DNA of 54,964 bases from an uncultured Rhodospirillales bacterium (lineage in GTDB: Bacteria > Pseudomonadota > Alphaproteobacteria > Rhodospirillales > JABHCV01): contig CALKND010000031.1 in assembly GCA_938092065.1 (NCBI GenBank), positions 1-54,964 on the forward strand. Reading direction: 5' to 3'. The position numbers and the translations under genes are program-made. Shown here one piece after another: positions 10,930 through 21,001 of the stretch (positions are counted from its first letter, which is position 1; each line of letters starts with the position of its first letter). Under the pieces are notes generated by a model. It searched no databases. It was given only the letters and a program-made list of their open reading frames with translations, and was not told where the DNA came from.

Positions 10930-11231
10930 GAGGTATAGACAGTCAAGTGTTCTATTTTCTATTTGCTATCCTTGCTCACACCTTCAACGGCAAGTTACGA
11001 TTGAAAGCTTAAAAGAAGTTCGACACAAAAAAATACATCATTTTAAATTAAGGCTGTCATTTTTTGGCTCACACTTTACGTTTTCGAACTCATTAAGGCC
11101 CCGCAGAAACAAAACAACTTTAAATCAAATTACCTTATCAGTATTTTTTATGCATGTTTTACATGCAATCCACATAACAATTTCATAATACAATTATCCA
11201 GGCTAACCACCATTAATTCGTGCCTGAGGGT
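10930..11231. other. intergenic region downstream of infC
   Basis: About 300 AT-rich bases between the infC stop and the rpmI promoter. No gene is seen. It separates thrS-infC from rpmI-rplT-pheST into two probable transcription units. Confidence 0.5.
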
Positions 11232-11768
11232 TTATTTTGGAGCAACAATCATAATCATCAGGCGACCTTCCATGCGCGGAAACTGTTCCACCTTGACCTC
11301 TTCATCTAGGTCCGCACGGATACGGTTTAGAACATCCATTCCCAATTCTTGGTGAGCCATTTCGCGACCTCTGAAACGTATGGTAAACTTGACCTTGTCT
11401 TCATGGCCCAAAAAGCGACGTGCGTTTCTCATTTTAACGTCATAGTCATGAACATCTATACTTGGCCGCATTTTGATTTCTTTAACCTCGATGATCTTCT
11501 GCTTTTTACGTGCCTCATTACGCCTTTTCTGTTCTTCATATTTGTACTTGCCGTAATCAAGAACCTTACAGACTGGGGGGTCAGCATTAGGAGACACCTC
11601 GACCAAATCGAAGCCGGCCTCAATAGCTAAATCAATACCTTCTTGGACGGAAACCACACCGACCATTTCACCATCTGCACCGACAACACGCACACTTTCT
11701 GCGTCGATCATTTCGTTAACGCGCGGACCCTTTCGGGCCGGCGGCTGATTCATTGGACGTCTCGCTAT
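11232..11768 (-). CDS. infC: translation initiation factor IF-3, AUA start
   Basis: IF-3 binds the 30S subunit, prevents premature 50S joining and checks the start codon. The N-domain ([20 protein letters not shown]), the [18 protein letters not shown] linker and the C-domain ([18 protein letters not shown]) are intact. An ATG lies at 11751-11753, but the better start is the ATA at 11766-11768: AGGAG stands eight bases before it, a TAA stop lies directly upstream in frame, and reading from it yields [10 protein letters not shown], the usual alphaproteobacterial N-terminus (178 aa). The Shine-Dalgarno is about 20 bases from the ATG, too far to serve it. Rare start codons on infC underlie IF-3 autoregulation in E. 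coli (AUU). thrS lies 36 bases upstream. Confidence 0.96.
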   Translation of the reverse strand: MARRPMNQPPARKGPRVNEMIDAESVRVVGADGEMVGVVSVQEGIDLAIEAGFDLVEVSPNADPPVCKVLDYGKYKYEEQKRRNEARKKQKIIEVKEIKMRPSIDVHDYDVKMRNARRFLGHEDKVKFTIRFRGREMAHQELGMDVLNRIRADLDEEVKVEQFPRMEGRLMIMIVAPK

Positions 11769-11804
11769 TTAAAACTCTCCTACTTCTTGTTTATAAAAAA
11801 AATC

Positions 11805-13718
11805 TTATGCAAGCGGCACAACCGCTTCTTCCTTAAGTCTAGCAACTGCCTCATCAAGCGCAAGAATTTCTTGGTCTTTGCCATCCATGCGTCGCAAAGC
11901 GACAGTACCATCTTCGGCCTCACGACCTCCAACTATCAGCATGGCTGGGACTTTGGCATGGCTATGTTCACGAATTTTATAATTAATTTTTTCATTGCGC
12001 AAATCAAGCTCAGTACGAATATTAGCCTCATCCAAGGCTACTTTGACGCTAGCCGCATAGTCATCAGCAGCCCCCGTAATGGTCGCGACCACAACTTGCC
12101 GGGGTGCCAGCCATAGGGGGAATTTACCAGCATAATGTTCAATTAAAATGCCAATAAATCGCTCGAACGAGCCTAAAATAGCTCGGTGAAGCATAACAGG
12201 TCGATGTTTCTCACCATCTTCGCCAATATAATTGGCGTCAAGACGGTCAGGCAATACAAAGTCCACCTGCAAGGTTCCACACTGCCAATCCCTGCCAATA
12301 GTGTCACGCAGGACAAATTCTAGCTTGGGCCCATAAAATGCGCCTTCTCCTAAGTTAAGTTCCCATTCCAATCCGGCTGCGTTAGTTGCTTCTTTCAGTG
12401 CAGTCTCAGCCTTATCCCAGGTGGCATCTTCTCCAGCACGCACCTCGGGTCTGTCTGAGAACTTAACGATGACCTCGTCAAAACCAAAGTCCTTGTAAAC
12501 AGACAGCAACAGTTCACAGAACAACTTAGTTTCCGAGGTAATTTGATCTTCCGTACAGAAAATATGGGCATCGTCCTGAACGAAAGCCCGCACCCGCATC
12601 AGACCATGTAAAGCACCCGAGGGCTCATTTCGATGGCACGAACCAAATTCGGCCATGCGCATAGGCAAGTCCCGGTAACTAGTAGTACCTTGGCGGAAGA
12701 TCTGCACATGACAGGGACAGTTCATGGGTTTGATTGCTAGCATCCTGTCCTCGGATTCAGCTATAAACATGTTTTCTCGGAATTTTTCCCAGTGACCTGA
12801 ATCTTCCCACAGCACACGATCAACCAGTTGCGGGGTGTTAACCTCTTTGTATTCGGCAACTTCCAGACGTGCGCGCATGTAATTTTGGATAGTGCGATAT
12901 AGGGTCCATCCATGAGGATGCCAAAAAACAGAGCCTGCAGCAACGTCTTGCAAATGAAACAAGGACATATCGCGACCCAAACGACGGTGGTCGCGTTTTT
13001 CAGCTTCTTCAAGCATGTTAAGGTACTGTTTTAGCTTTTTTTTATCGGGCCAGACCGTCCCATAAACACGTTGCAGCATTTCATTATTGGAATTGCCACG
13101 CCAGTATGCACCCGCAAGCTTCATCAGCTTAAAATGTGGACCTATCTTACCTGTTGAAGGCAAGTGAGGGCCACGGCATAAGTCGATAAAACCACCTTGC
13201 TTATAGACAGTGATAGCTTCATCCTCAGGAAGGTCACTGATCAATTCTGCCTTATAGGATTGGCCCTTTTTTTTGAAGTACTCAATAGCTTCACCCCGAT
13301 CCCATACTTCACGGGAGATCACCTCGTCACGCTCAACAATTTCATGCATGCGCGCTTCAATTTTTTCTAAATCTTCCGGTGTGAATGGTGTATCCAAAGA
13401 AAAATCGTAATAAAACCCATTCTCGATGGACGGACCTATGGTCACCTGAGCACCGGGATACATCTCCAAAACTGCTTCGGCCAAAACATGAGCAGTATCG
13501 TGAGACAATAATTCAAGCGCACCTTCATCCCTCGAGGTGATGACAGAAACGGCGGTGTCGACATCAAACAACGTCGAAAGATCTAGCATGTTATCACCAA
13601 CACGCACAGCCAAGGCTGCCTTGGCTAATCCTGGGCCAATGTCGGCAGCCAGTTCAGCACCTGTTACAGAGCCTTCAAAATTTCTGACACTTCCGTCAGG
13701 GAGTGTAATTGCGACCAT
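11805..13718 (-). CDS. thrS: threonine-tRNA ligase
   Basis: Class II aminoacyl-tRNA synthetase charging tRNA-Thr. It has an N-terminal TGS domain ([13 protein letters not shown]), an editing domain with [20 protein letters not shown] and the SAD region, a catalytic core with the zinc-site Cys in [10 protein letters not shown] and motif 2 ([20 protein letters not shown]), and an anticodon-binding C-terminus ([10 protein letters not shown]). The 637 residues are the full family length. It heads the thrS-infC unit and is preceded by a TTGACA promoter. Confidence 0.98.
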   Translation of the reverse strand: MVAITLPDGSVRNFEGSVTGAELAADIGPGLAKAALAVRVGDNMLDLSTLFDVDTAVSVITSRDEGALELLSHDTAHVLAEAVLEMYPGAQVTIGPSIENGFYYDFSLDTPFTPEDLEKIEARMHEIVERDEVISREVWDRGEAIEYFKKKGQSYKAELISDLPEDEAITVYKQGGFIDLCRGPHLPSTGKIGPHFKLMKLAGAYWRGNSNNEMLQRVYGTVWPDKKKLKQYLNMLEEAEKRDHRRLGRDMSLFHLQDVAAGSVFWHPHGWTLYRTIQNYMRARLEVAEYKEVNTPQLVDRVLWEDSGHWEKFRENMFIAESEDRMLAIKPMNCPCHVQIFRQGTTSYRDLPMRMAEFGSCHRNEPSGALHGLMRVRAFVQDDAHIFCTEDQITSETKLFCELLLSVYKDFGFDEVIVKFSDRPEVRAGEDATWDKAETALKEATNAAGLEWELNLGEGAFYGPKLEFVLRDTIGRDWQCGTLQVDFVLPDRLDANYIGEDGEKHRPVMLHRAILGSFERFIGILIEHYAGKFPLWLAPRQVVVATITGAADDYAASVKVALDEANIRTELDLRNEKINYKIREHSHAKVPAMLIVGGREAEDGTVALRRMDGKDQEILALDEAVARLKEEAVVPLA

Positions 13719-13756
13719 TAAAATCGCCTTCTATCTAAAATTCTTGAGATGAAAAG

Positions 13757-13784
13757 AATGTAAAACGATTAACCAATGTGTCAA
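13757..13784 (-). promoter_or_regulatory. sigma70-type promoter for thrS-infC
   Basis: The minus strand carries a perfect TTGACA (13779-13784), a 16-base spacer and TACATT (13757-13762), about 40 bases before the thrS ATG. It fits in the short gap after the GT9 gene. Confidence 0.65.
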
Positions 13785-13789
13785 GCATA

Positions 13790-14713
13790 TCAAGCAATAG
13801 AGGCCTCTTTTACCTCTTCAACAGTAATATCATTTAAGTACGGCTTTCTTATGAACGTAACATTTGGGCCACGTTGGCCACAGAGAGCTGGATCGGATGA
13901 AGGGCCATAAAGCACAACTGTCTTGCACCCCATGGCAGCAACCAAGTGCATTGGCCCTGTGTCATTACCCACTGACAACATTGCGTGACGGGCCAAACCG
14001 GCGATTTGCAACAAGGAAGTCTGACCGCACAGATTACGGGCTTGAGGGCAATTTGCGGCAATTTTTTCTAAGATTTTGGTTTCCGATGTCCCGCCTAGCA
14101 AGACTGGACTCAACCCGTCAGCTAAAAGTTGCCTTGCTAGTTCGCTAAACTTTTCTAGAGGCCAGCGTTTCTCTGGTCGGTGCATAGCCCCACCGGGAAT
14201 CAAGAGAGCAATGTCACGGGGAAGAGCAAACTGGTCGACCGGTGCATCTAGGAATTCCATAGAACTCAATACATCAACATTTTTAATGCCCGCAATGCGC
14301 AACTGTTCGGCTTGTCGCTCTACAGTATGCATAAAATTCCGCCTTGGATTGTCGTGTGGATGTGAACAACCACTGGCAATTCCCGACCATTCTGGATTTT
14401 GTCTAGGCCAGAATAGATGGTGATAAAAAGAACTTCTATCGGAAGTTTGAAGATCATAGACCCGCTTGAATACTCCCGAAAGCAGCTGGCGACGAAGAGC
14501 ATACCAGTTGCCAATGGCTAAGACGCGAGGTTTTTCATCGACCCAGACCTGATCAAATAATCTGCTGGCGTGAGCCAACTCAACGAAAGGCTTGCTTGTC
14601 AGCAGAGTAATGTGGCTTTTCGAATGGTGTTTACGTATGGCCGCGAAAGGACCAATAGCCTGTATAAAATCACCCAGCGCTGCCAGTTTTATGACTAGAA
14701 CTTTATCCAACAT
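13790..14713 (-). CDS. glycosyltransferase family 9 (ADP-heptose:LPS heptosyltransferase-like)
   Basis: A 307-residue GT9 protein, the family that adds heptose to the LPS inner core on the cytoplasmic side of the inner membrane. The N-terminus VLVIKLAALGDFIQAIGPF is the typical first strand and loop. The nucleotide-sugar site is seen in LLIPGGAMHRPEKRWPLEKF and GNDTGPMHLVAAMGCKTVVL, followed by LYGPSSDP. It starts inside the end of the upstream GT4 gene (11-base overlap), so the two are co-translated and probably act in the same glycan. Which heptosyl step (WaaC, WaaF or WaaQ type) cannot be told. Confidence 0.9.
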   Translation of the reverse strand: MLDKVLVIKLAALGDFIQAIGPFAAIRKHHSKSHITLLTSKPFVELAHASRLFDQVWVDEKPRVLAIGNWYALRRQLLSGVFKRVYDLQTSDRSSFYHHLFWPRQNPEWSGIASGCSHPHDNPRRNFMHTVERQAEQLRIAGIKNVDVLSSMEFLDAPVDQFALPRDIALLIPGGAMHRPEKRWPLEKFSELARQLLADGLSPVLLGGTSETKILEKIAANCPQARNLCGQTSLLQIAGLARHAMLSVGNDTGPMHLVAAMGCKTVVLYGPSSDPALCGQRGPNVTFIRKPYLNDITVEEVKEASIA

Positions 14714-15929
14714 TTTTGCCTAAAATCTCATCATAAACAGAGAGTGTTTTTGCGCACATGGCATTTTTAGAAAATTTTTCACGAACGTTTGCCACAGCTT
14801 TTTGAGCAAGTACCTTACGTGCGTCTACATCGAGGGCAAGCACACCCTCTATGGCATTTGTCAATGCCTGGATATCACCAGGCGGAACCAACCAACCAGT
14901 TTCTCCCTGTATTACGGTTTCCAGCGCACCGCCATGGTTCGTCGCAATAACGGGGCGCCCCAAAGCCTGCGCTTCGGGAATGATACGGCCAAAGGCCTCA
15001 GGATCCATCGAGGCAGAGACAACCACATCGGTAAGCATATAAGCCGCTGGCATGTCGGTGCAGTTTTCAATGATACTAACAACCTCATTCAAACCATTAG
15101 CTGATATAAGATTTTCCACTTCCCTGCGGTAATTAGAACGCCCCTGGTCCGAGCCTACTAGAAGACATCGGATATCTTTACGCCCAAGTGCAGCAATTGC
15201 CTCGATAAAAAAAGACTGGCCCTTCCAGCGTGTCAGGCGGCCAGGCAACATAATCACCGGCAAGCCATCTTCCAGACGCCAATCTTTTGCCAATGCCACC
15301 ACCCTCTGGGCTTGCACCCTATCTGCATTAAAACGATCAAGATCAACACCCCGGTGAATAATTCGCAGCCTTTCCAGTGGAATACCGTAATTTTTACGAA
15401 TGTGTCCGGCAACAAAATTTGAATTAGCAATAACTTTTTTGCCACGGGTCATGACGCCGTTGTAGCGACGTTTCAAGCCCCAACCCAAGGAATAAACACC
15501 GTGGAATGTCGTAACAAAAGGAACGCCACAACGTTTTGCCGCCAACCATGCGCTCCAAGCAGGAGCTCGGGAGCGAGCATGAACAATATCAATATTGTTA
15601 TCACGAATAATTTTAATCAATCGAAATACATTCGCATACATAATTAACGGATTTTTACTATCAACAGGCAAAGTAATATGTTCAGCTTGGGCGCGGGAAA
15701 TCTCATGTTCCATTGGTCCGCCAGCAGAAACAACTATACAGTGCCCACCTGCGTCACTTACGGCTGAAGCAATTTCGACGGTCGTTCGCTCCACCCCTCC
15801 TTGAACAAGGGCAGGAAGCACCTGCAATACAGTTGGCCGCAACCCGCTTTGGTCACTAGAAAAAGCATGAAATAATTTGTTTGAGCCATCTGCAACGCCG
15901 GCATTGTTATATTCGTCAACCTGTTTCAT
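14703..15929 (-). CDS. glycosyltransferase family 4
   Basis: GT-B fold glycosyltransferase, probably of LPS or envelope polysaccharide. The acceptor half has VLPALVQGGVERTTVEIASA and VHARSRAPAWSAWLAAKR. The donor half has LPGRLTRWKGQSFFIEAI and the GT4 E-x7-E region DPEAFGRIIPEAQALGRPVI, then GGALETVIQGETGWLVPPGD. I start at the ATG at 15927-15929 (AAAGGA just upstream, 408 aa) rather than the TTG at 15953. Its 3' end overlaps the GT9 gene. Confidence 0.92.
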   Translation of the reverse strand: MKQVDEYNNAGVADGSNKLFHAFSSDQSGLRPTVLQVLPALVQGGVERTTVEIASAVSDAGGHCIVVSAGGPMEHEISRAQAEHITLPVDSKNPLIMYANVFRLIKIIRDNNIDIVHARSRAPAWSAWLAAKRCGVPFVTTFHGVYSLGWGLKRRYNGVMTRGKKVIANSNFVAGHIRKNYGIPLERLRIIHRGVDLDRFNADRVQAQRVVALAKDWRLEDGLPVIMLPGRLTRWKGQSFFIEAIAALGRKDIRCLLVGSDQGRSNYRREVENLISANGLNEVVSIIENCTDMPAAYMLTDVVVSASMDPEAFGRIIPEAQALGRPVIATNHGGALETVIQGETGWLVPPGDIQALTNAIEGVLALDVDARKVLAQKAVANVREKFSKNAMCAKTLSVYDEILGKNVG

Positions 15930-15971
15930 TATATCCTTTGTTGTTACTTTCAATAGAGACTATGGCAAAAT

Positions 15972-16742
15972 ATGAATGATTCGACTCCCACTTATCAGAT
16001 ACTATCACGTCATGACGGCACATCAATCGCATACAATCGCCTCAAGGGAAAATCAGCAGGCGTTGTTTTCTTAGGTGGCTTCATGTCCGATATGACTGGA
16101 TCTAAGGCAATTGCCCTAGAAACGCATTGCAAACAACGTGGGCAAGCCTTCTTACGCTTTGATTATTCAGGCCATGGCCAATCCTCGGGAGCTTTTAGTG
16201 ATGGCACCATTAGCAAATGGACCGATGATGCTATCTTTGCCATTGAAAAATTAAGTGATGGGCCTCAAATACTTGTTGGCTCCTCCATGGGTGGTTGGAT
16301 TATGTTGCTGGCAGCACTCCGCATGCAAAAAAAAGTCGCTGGCCTTATTGGGCTTGCCGCCGCACCAGACTTTACGGAGGACTTGATTGCCCATGAACTG
16401 AATGATGAACAGCGACTATCCATGCAGCGCGATGGATTTGTTCTTGTTCCCTGCGATTACGATGACAAGCCATACACCATCACCCAGTCCTTGATTGATG
16501 ATGGCCGCAACAATTTGTTGCTAAATAATAACATCTCATTAAACCAACCTGTGCGACTGATTCAAGGCTTGAAGGACAAGGATGTCCCATGGGCTACAGC
16601 ACTAAATTTACAGGAGAAACTGACTAGTGATGATGTGGAGACAACACTGGTTAAGAATGGAGACCACCGTCTCTCTGGCCCTCATGACATAAAACGACTT
16701 ACAAAAACTCTTGATTTGTTACTCGACGGACTACCATCATGA
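15972..16742 (+). CDS. alpha/beta hydrolase, ABHD10/S33-like
   Basis: A 256-residue serine hydrolase with a complete triad: nucleophile in GSSMGG (about residue 104), aspartate in LKDKDVPW, histidine in NGDHRLS. The segment RFDYSGHGQSSG and the overall length resemble ABHD10-type depalmitoylases/esterases common in alphaproteobacteria. No signal peptide, so cytoplasmic. Divergent from the GT4 gene, with only 42 bases between starts. The substrate is unknown. Confidence 0.85.
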   Translation: MNDSTPTYQILSRHDGTSIAYNRLKGKSAGVVFLGGFMSDMTGSKAIALETHCKQRGQAFLRFDYSGHGQSSGAFSDGTISKWTDDAIFAIEKLSDGPQILVGSSMGGWIMLLAALRMQKKVAGLIGLAAAPDFTEDLIAHELNDEQRLSMQRDGFVLVPCDYDDKPYTITQSLIDDGRNNLLLNNNISLNQPVRLIQGLKDKDVPWATALNLQEKLTSDDVETTLVKNGDHRLSGPHDIKRLTKTLDLLLDGLPS

Positions 16743-16915
16743 GTCTCAAAAAAAAACTGCCCCACACTCCTCTGGGCCCCATACCAAGCCTGTTTGAAAT
16801 TTCTCAGCTAAAAGTGTGACACCTAATGTAAACTTAAGCCCATTAGGCATGGTGAATTTCATTATAAAAAACCTGCCAATCATCAAATAGTTTTAAGCCT
16901 ATATCTCTTAGATGA

Positions 16916-17782
16916 TCAATCTAGCCCCTCAAGACTTGCCCGAAGCCCCTGCCTATAATCTGGATAGAGAAGTTGCACACCCAAGTCCTCCTTGATACGT
17001 CTATTATCAACTCGCTTATTGTCCGCCCAGAATGTTAATGACATTGGCGACATTTCTTTTTTTGCTAAATCAAAAGACTGCACCGGCGGTGGCTTCACCC
17101 CCAATAGTTCGCATGCGAAAGTGACAACCTGCATGGGAGCCGCAGGCTCGTCATCACAAACATTATATACTTCCCCTGCATTAGGAGTAGCCATTGAAGC
17201 TGCTAGAACCCGACCGAGGTCGTCCACATGAATACGTGAAAATACTTGGCCCGGCTTATCAATTCTTTTTGCCCGTCCCCGACGTACATCTTCTATGGCT
17301 CCGCGACCCGGACCGTAAATTCCTGCGATTCGAAAAATATGTGCGCTCAGGCCAAGCCAAAGATTTTCTGCTTTAACCCGAAGATGTGCCCGTGCCGACG
17401 TCGGCTCAAGTGCGTCACTCTCCCTGACCATCCCACCATTACGGTTTCCATAAACCCCAGTCGTCGACAGGTAACCGACCCACTTAAAAGTGTGGCCCAA
17501 GTCAGCAATGGTCTGACCATGCATATCCAGAACTGCATCGCCATCTGAATCAGGTGGCACTGATGATAAAATATGTGTAGCACTCTTCAACTTAGCCTCT
17601 GGGTTTTCAAGAGGATGCTCGCGATCAAAAGGAAAAACCTCAATGCCCAGACCTTCAATTTCTCTCATATTCTGCTTATCGCGCACCGTTCCGGCCACTT
17701 GCCAGCCGTTAGACATCAAACGCAAGGCAAGGCGACAGGCAGAGTAGCCAAGGCCAAAACAAAAAAGACGGGGGGCAGTCAT
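16916..17782 (-). CDS. NAD(P)-dependent epimerase/atypical SDR protein
   Basis: Rossmann-fold protein of about 288 residues beginning MTAPRLFCFGLGYSACRLAL, with the GxGxxA dinucleotide loop at the very N-terminus. STTGVYGNRNG and FRIAGIYGPGR are the regions typical of YeeZ-like atypical SDR epimerases; the usual YxxxK is not evident. A TTG at 17818 extends the frame by 12 residues, but the ATG at 17780-17782 places the nucleotide loop normally. No signal peptide. The substrate is unknown. Confidence 0.8.
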   Translation of the reverse strand: MTAPRLFCFGLGYSACRLALRLMSNGWQVAGTVRDKQNMREIEGLGIEVFPFDREHPLENPEAKLKSATHILSSVPPDSDGDAVLDMHGQTIADLGHTFKWVGYLSTTGVYGNRNGGMVRESDALEPTSARAHLRVKAENLWLGLSAHIFRIAGIYGPGRGAIEDVRRGRAKRIDKPGQVFSRIHVDDLGRVLAASMATPNAGEVYNVCDDEPAAPMQVVTFACELLGVKPPPVQSFDLAKKEMSPMSLTFWADNKRVDNRRIKEDLGVQLLYPDYRQGLRASLEGLD

Positions 17783-17892
17783 GATGTTTTCATACCTTTT
17801 GCCATTTATTTTCCCCAAGGGTAGACAATTAGCATTGCATAAATCATACGGAAATCTAAGTTAAATCAGTCTCAGCATAAAGAGAAACAAAA

Positions 17893-18333
17893 ATGAATGA
17901 CTCCAACCCCAAGATACAACCGGCTTACAAAATACCGTGCGGGCACGCTGTATACATACCCAACGACATGGTTCCTAAGAATCTTTTCATGAAGGCAGAA
18001 CGAAAGGGGGCTGAATACATCCACCACTACCTAATCCAGATAAGCCTCGTGAGGCCCATTGAATTGGCATTAATTTATATTGATCCAGAAGAAAACTTGA
18101 TTGATTTGGGCGGCATTCCACCTTTTGAACTGTTATGCTCGAAAGCCTACGAAAAACCAGAAATTGGCCACATTTTTGAAAGTGAAAATGGCACTTTTTT
18201 GAAGGTGATCGAAGATCCAAAGTCCCAAAAGATGTACGCTTTCATTGATATTAGTTCAGGAGAAATTAGACGCAGGCAGGAACGCAATGTCAATACAGTT
18301 TACGATAGATGGGAAATAACTAACATTACTTAA
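17893..18333 (+). CDS. conserved-looking hypothetical protein, 146 aa
   Basis: I do not recognise the family. The 146-residue product has normal composition, no signal peptide or membrane segment, and a C-terminal half (IGHIFESENGTFLKVIED, then MYAFIDISSGEIRRRQER) that reads like a small beta-barrel or SH3-like fold. Its stop overlaps the stop of the convergent GST gene within a shared TTAA. No function can be proposed. Confidence 0.75.
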   Translation: MNDSNPKIQPAYKIPCGHAVYIPNDMVPKNLFMKAERKGAEYIHHYLIQISLVRPIELALIYIDPEENLIDLGGIPPFELLCSKAYEKPEIGHIFESENGTFLKVIEDPKSQKMYAFIDISSGEIRRRQERNVNTVYDRWEITNIT

Positions 18334-18998
18334 AAATCCAAGTTGGCGTAATGCTTTGAGGGAGGTGCGCCAGGAATGTGGTCTGAAAGCAAAGGCCTAA
18401 AACTGGGCCGTGATTTAATACGGGCATACCACTCCTTGGCTGAAGGGTGGTCCGTCCAGGGCACGTCGCCTAAATAATCGACAGCAGAAAGGTGTGCAGC
18501 AGCAGCAATATCAGCCAAGGTTAATTCGTTTCCAGCCAACCACTTTCGTCGCTCTATTAAATAGGAAATGTAGGAAAGGTGAGTTTTAATATTATTATGA
18601 CCAGCCCTAATCGCCTTTGAATCAGGGGCTCCCAGCCCAAGAAATCTTTTCATCACTTTTTCACCAACTAAGTTTTCAGTAACTTCTGAATTGAATTTAC
18701 CATCAAACCAAAGAACTAACCGACGCACTTCAGCTCGCTCTAGCGGATGACGCCCAACCAGTGTCGGTTCGGGATGAATTTCATCAAGAAATTCACTAAT
18801 AACATTACTACCAGAGAGGGCTGTGCCACCAGGCTCTAGGAGCACAGGAACTTCGCCAGCTGGATTAAGAGCAAGAAATTCTTTGCGCCTCTCCCAGATA
18901 TTTTCAACTTTGAGATCGACATCGATCTTCTTCTCATGAAGAACAATCCTGACCTTTCTGCAAAATGGTGAAAGCCACAAATGGTAAAGTGTTTGCAT
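18330..18998 (-). CDS. glutathione S-transferase family protein
   Basis: A 222-residue GST-fold protein. The N-terminal thioredoxin-like domain has the Ser/Cys-type active-site loop LSPFCRKVRI and the cis-Pro GEVPVLLEPG; GSNVISEFLDE binds the glutathione gamma-glutamyl group. The helical C-domain carries the N-capping motif LTLADIAAAAHLSAVDYLGD. Cytoplasmic. Typical of stress or detoxification GSTs; the substrate is unknown. Confidence 0.88.
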   Translation of the reverse strand: MQTLYHLWLSPFCRKVRIVLHEKKIDVDLKVENIWERRKEFLALNPAGEVPVLLEPGGTALSGSNVISEFLDEIHPEPTLVGRHPLERAEVRRLVLWFDGKFNSEVTENLVGEKVMKRFLGLGAPDSKAIRAGHNNIKTHLSYISYLIERRKWLAGNELTLADIAAAAHLSAVDYLGDVPWTDHPSAKEWYARIKSRPSFRPLLSDHIPGAPPSKHYANLDF

Positions 18999-19149
18999 TG
19001 TTTTGAATTATACCTAAATCAAGCCCGCTGCAATATTTGTTATTATTGTCATATACATAAAAGAATCTTATTTTCAGTTGCCATTATTCTGTGACGATAT
19101 ATAAATTTATTATAAAAAAAGAGTGCAGATCCAGCAGACTGAAAACTGA

Positions 19150-20109
19150 ATGTTTATTGTGCAAAAGAAACCCTCTGATGCTAAAAGCTCGGAGATCACA
19201 CCAAAGTCGGTTTTCATGAACCGTCGCCGTTTTATCCAGTCTGCCGCAATTGCCGGCCTGATACCGGGCATTTTGCCAAAAGATGCTTTGGGTGCAGGCA
19301 AAGGTAGAAAGCTGGATGGCATCATCAAAAGTTCCCACAGTACCAATCAGAAGCCAACCGCATATGACCTTATTACCTCTTATAATAATTTTTATGAATT
19401 TGGCACCAGCAAAGACATGCCAGCCCTGATGGCCCGTGATTTTAAGACAAAACCATGGACAGTTAGTGTCAAAGGAGAAGTAAACAAGCCAGGTCTTTAT
19501 GACTTTGACGGGCTGATCAAGCCTCACCAACTCGAAGAACGCATTTATCGATTCCGCTGCGTAGAGGCCTGGTCAATGGTTGTGCCATGGGTTGGTATTC
19601 CGCTATCTAACATAATCAAACGCCTTGATCCCACATCAAAAGCTAAATACGTCGCTTTTGAAACCCTCAACGACCCTATGCGCATGCCAGGTCAACGCCG
19701 GCCAATTCTTCAGTGGCCCTATGTTGAAGGGCTTCGTATGGATGAGGCTATGAACTCATTGACCCTGATGGCCGTCGGCCTATATGGGGAAGAATTGCCA
19801 AACCAAAACGGTGCTCCTATCCGCCTCATTGTTCCCTGGAAGTACGGCTTTAAATCTATTAAATCTATTGTATCAATATCTTTTGTTGAAAAAATGCCCC
19901 CAACTTCTTGGAACCTCTCCGCAGCTCAAGAATATGGCTTTTACGCCAACGTTAATCCCGAAGTCAGCCATCCGCGTTGGAGCCAAGCCAAAGAGCGTAA
20001 GTTAGGTGGCAGCTACTTCTCACCCAAGGTTAAGACCCTTAAATTCAATGGATACGAGGAAGAAGTTGCTAGCCTTTATGATGGTATGGACTTAAAAAAA
20101 TTCTACTGA
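19150..20109 (+). CDS. msrP: protein-methionine-sulfoxide reductase catalytic subunit (molybdopterin)
   Basis: MsrP (YedY) repairs oxidised methionine residues of periplasmic proteins, using a molybdopterin cofactor and electrons from MsrQ. A twin-arginine signal is clear: MNRRRFIQSAAIAGL starting about residue 23, after an N-terminal extension of the kind also seen in E. coli MsrP. The molybdenum-ligand cysteine lies in YRFRCVEAWSMVVPWVG, and LIVPWKYGFKSIKSI is a cofactor-binding segment. Full length (319 aa). msrQ follows after two bases, forming the standard two-gene unit. Confidence 0.96.
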   Translation: MFIVQKKPSDAKSSEITPKSVFMNRRRFIQSAAIAGLIPGILPKDALGAGKGRKLDGIIKSSHSTNQKPTAYDLITSYNNFYEFGTSKDMPALMARDFKTKPWTVSVKGEVNKPGLYDFDGLIKPHQLEERIYRFRCVEAWSMVVPWVGIPLSNIIKRLDPTSKAKYVAFETLNDPMRMPGQRRPILQWPYVEGLRMDEAMNSLTLMAVGLYGEELPNQNGAPIRLIVPWKYGFKSIKSIVSISFVEKMPPTSWNLSAAQEYGFYANVNPEVSHPRWSQAKERKLGGSYFSPKVKTLKFNGYEEEVASLYDGMDLKKFY

Positions 20110-20111
20110 CA

Positions 20112-20747
20112 ATGTCCAACGACTTTATCATTCGCAAGGTTGCCAAACCCCTCGTTTTTACTGCTTCACTGCTGCCTCTGGCATGGATCATCTGGATGGT
20201 TGTCCTCGGTGATGTTGGTATTGGCTTAAACGCTAACCCGGTAGAGATGGTCAACCGTTACTTAGGTGATTGGGCACTTCGCTTTATTCTTATCACCCTA
20301 GGTATTACCCCAATCGTGAAAGTAACAGGCTGGGCAACACCCGTGCGCTTCAGGCGCATGATCGGCCTGTTTGCCTTTGCATATGCCTTCCTGCATCTGG
20401 CCAACTACATAGTCGCTGATCAGTTTTTTAACTGGGCCGACGTCTGGGCTGATATAATGAAACGCACCTACATCACCGTCGGTATGGCTACCTTTGTTAT
20501 CCTTCTCGCCTTAGCCATCACCTCACCAAAAGTAGCAATCAAAAGACTCGGTATAAAACGTTGGCGTGTGCTTCACCGCAGCATCTACGTTGCAGGCATC
20601 GGTGCGGTATTGCATTACTGGATGATGGTTAAGGCTGACCTAGCCCAGCCTATTATCCACGCAGCCATTCTTGCTATATTGCTCGGTTATCGAGTGGTAA
20701 AGCTTCAACGCAAGTCTGGCAGAGCAAAGTTGCACCAGAGCAGTTAA
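20112..20747 (+). CDS. msrQ: heme-binding membrane subunit MsrQ
   Basis: Inner-membrane b-type cytochrome of the ferric-reductase-like family that passes quinol or flavin electrons to MsrP. It is 211 aa with about six hydrophobic segments. Conserved histidines are in YAFLHLANYIV, RVLHRSIYVAG and AVLHYWMMVKAD. Its start is two bases past the msrP stop. Confidence 0.96.
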   Translation: MSNDFIIRKVAKPLVFTASLLPLAWIIWMVVLGDVGIGLNANPVEMVNRYLGDWALRFILITLGITPIVKVTGWATPVRFRRMIGLFAFAYAFLHLANYIVADQFFNWADVWADIMKRTYITVGMATFVILLALAITSPKVAIKRLGIKRWRVLHRSIYVAGIGAVLHYWMMVKADLAQPIIHAAILAILLGYRVVKLQRKSGRAKLHQSS

Positions 20748-21001
20748 AAAGTCTAACCCTTTCGTAGGTTATAATTTAGTAAGCCGTTGCTCGTTAATTA
20801 TCATTAGCCCGTTCCTCTCAAGGCATAACATTTTCTGGCAAACGCTAAGCATATAAAAAAAACTTAATGGAACAATCATCAAAAAAAGGCAAAAGGCCAT
20901 TTGTTTTTTAAACCAGTTCTCTTGGCCGTACCCTTCCGATTCGACTGAGTAACAACAGATAATATCTCTGAAACTTCATTGTCATGTTAATTTAATCAAA
21001 T

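Noticed and set aside
16739-16819. 26-codon frame overlapping the hydrolase stop as ATGA
   Set aside because: Too short, low-complexity lysine run at the start and no sign of conservation visible; coupling alone is not enough.
20881-20908. GGC-AAAAG-GCC with flanking A and T runs between msrQ and polA, as a bidirectional terminator
   Set aside because: The stem is only three strong pairs with a mismatch; position is suitable but stability is doubtful.
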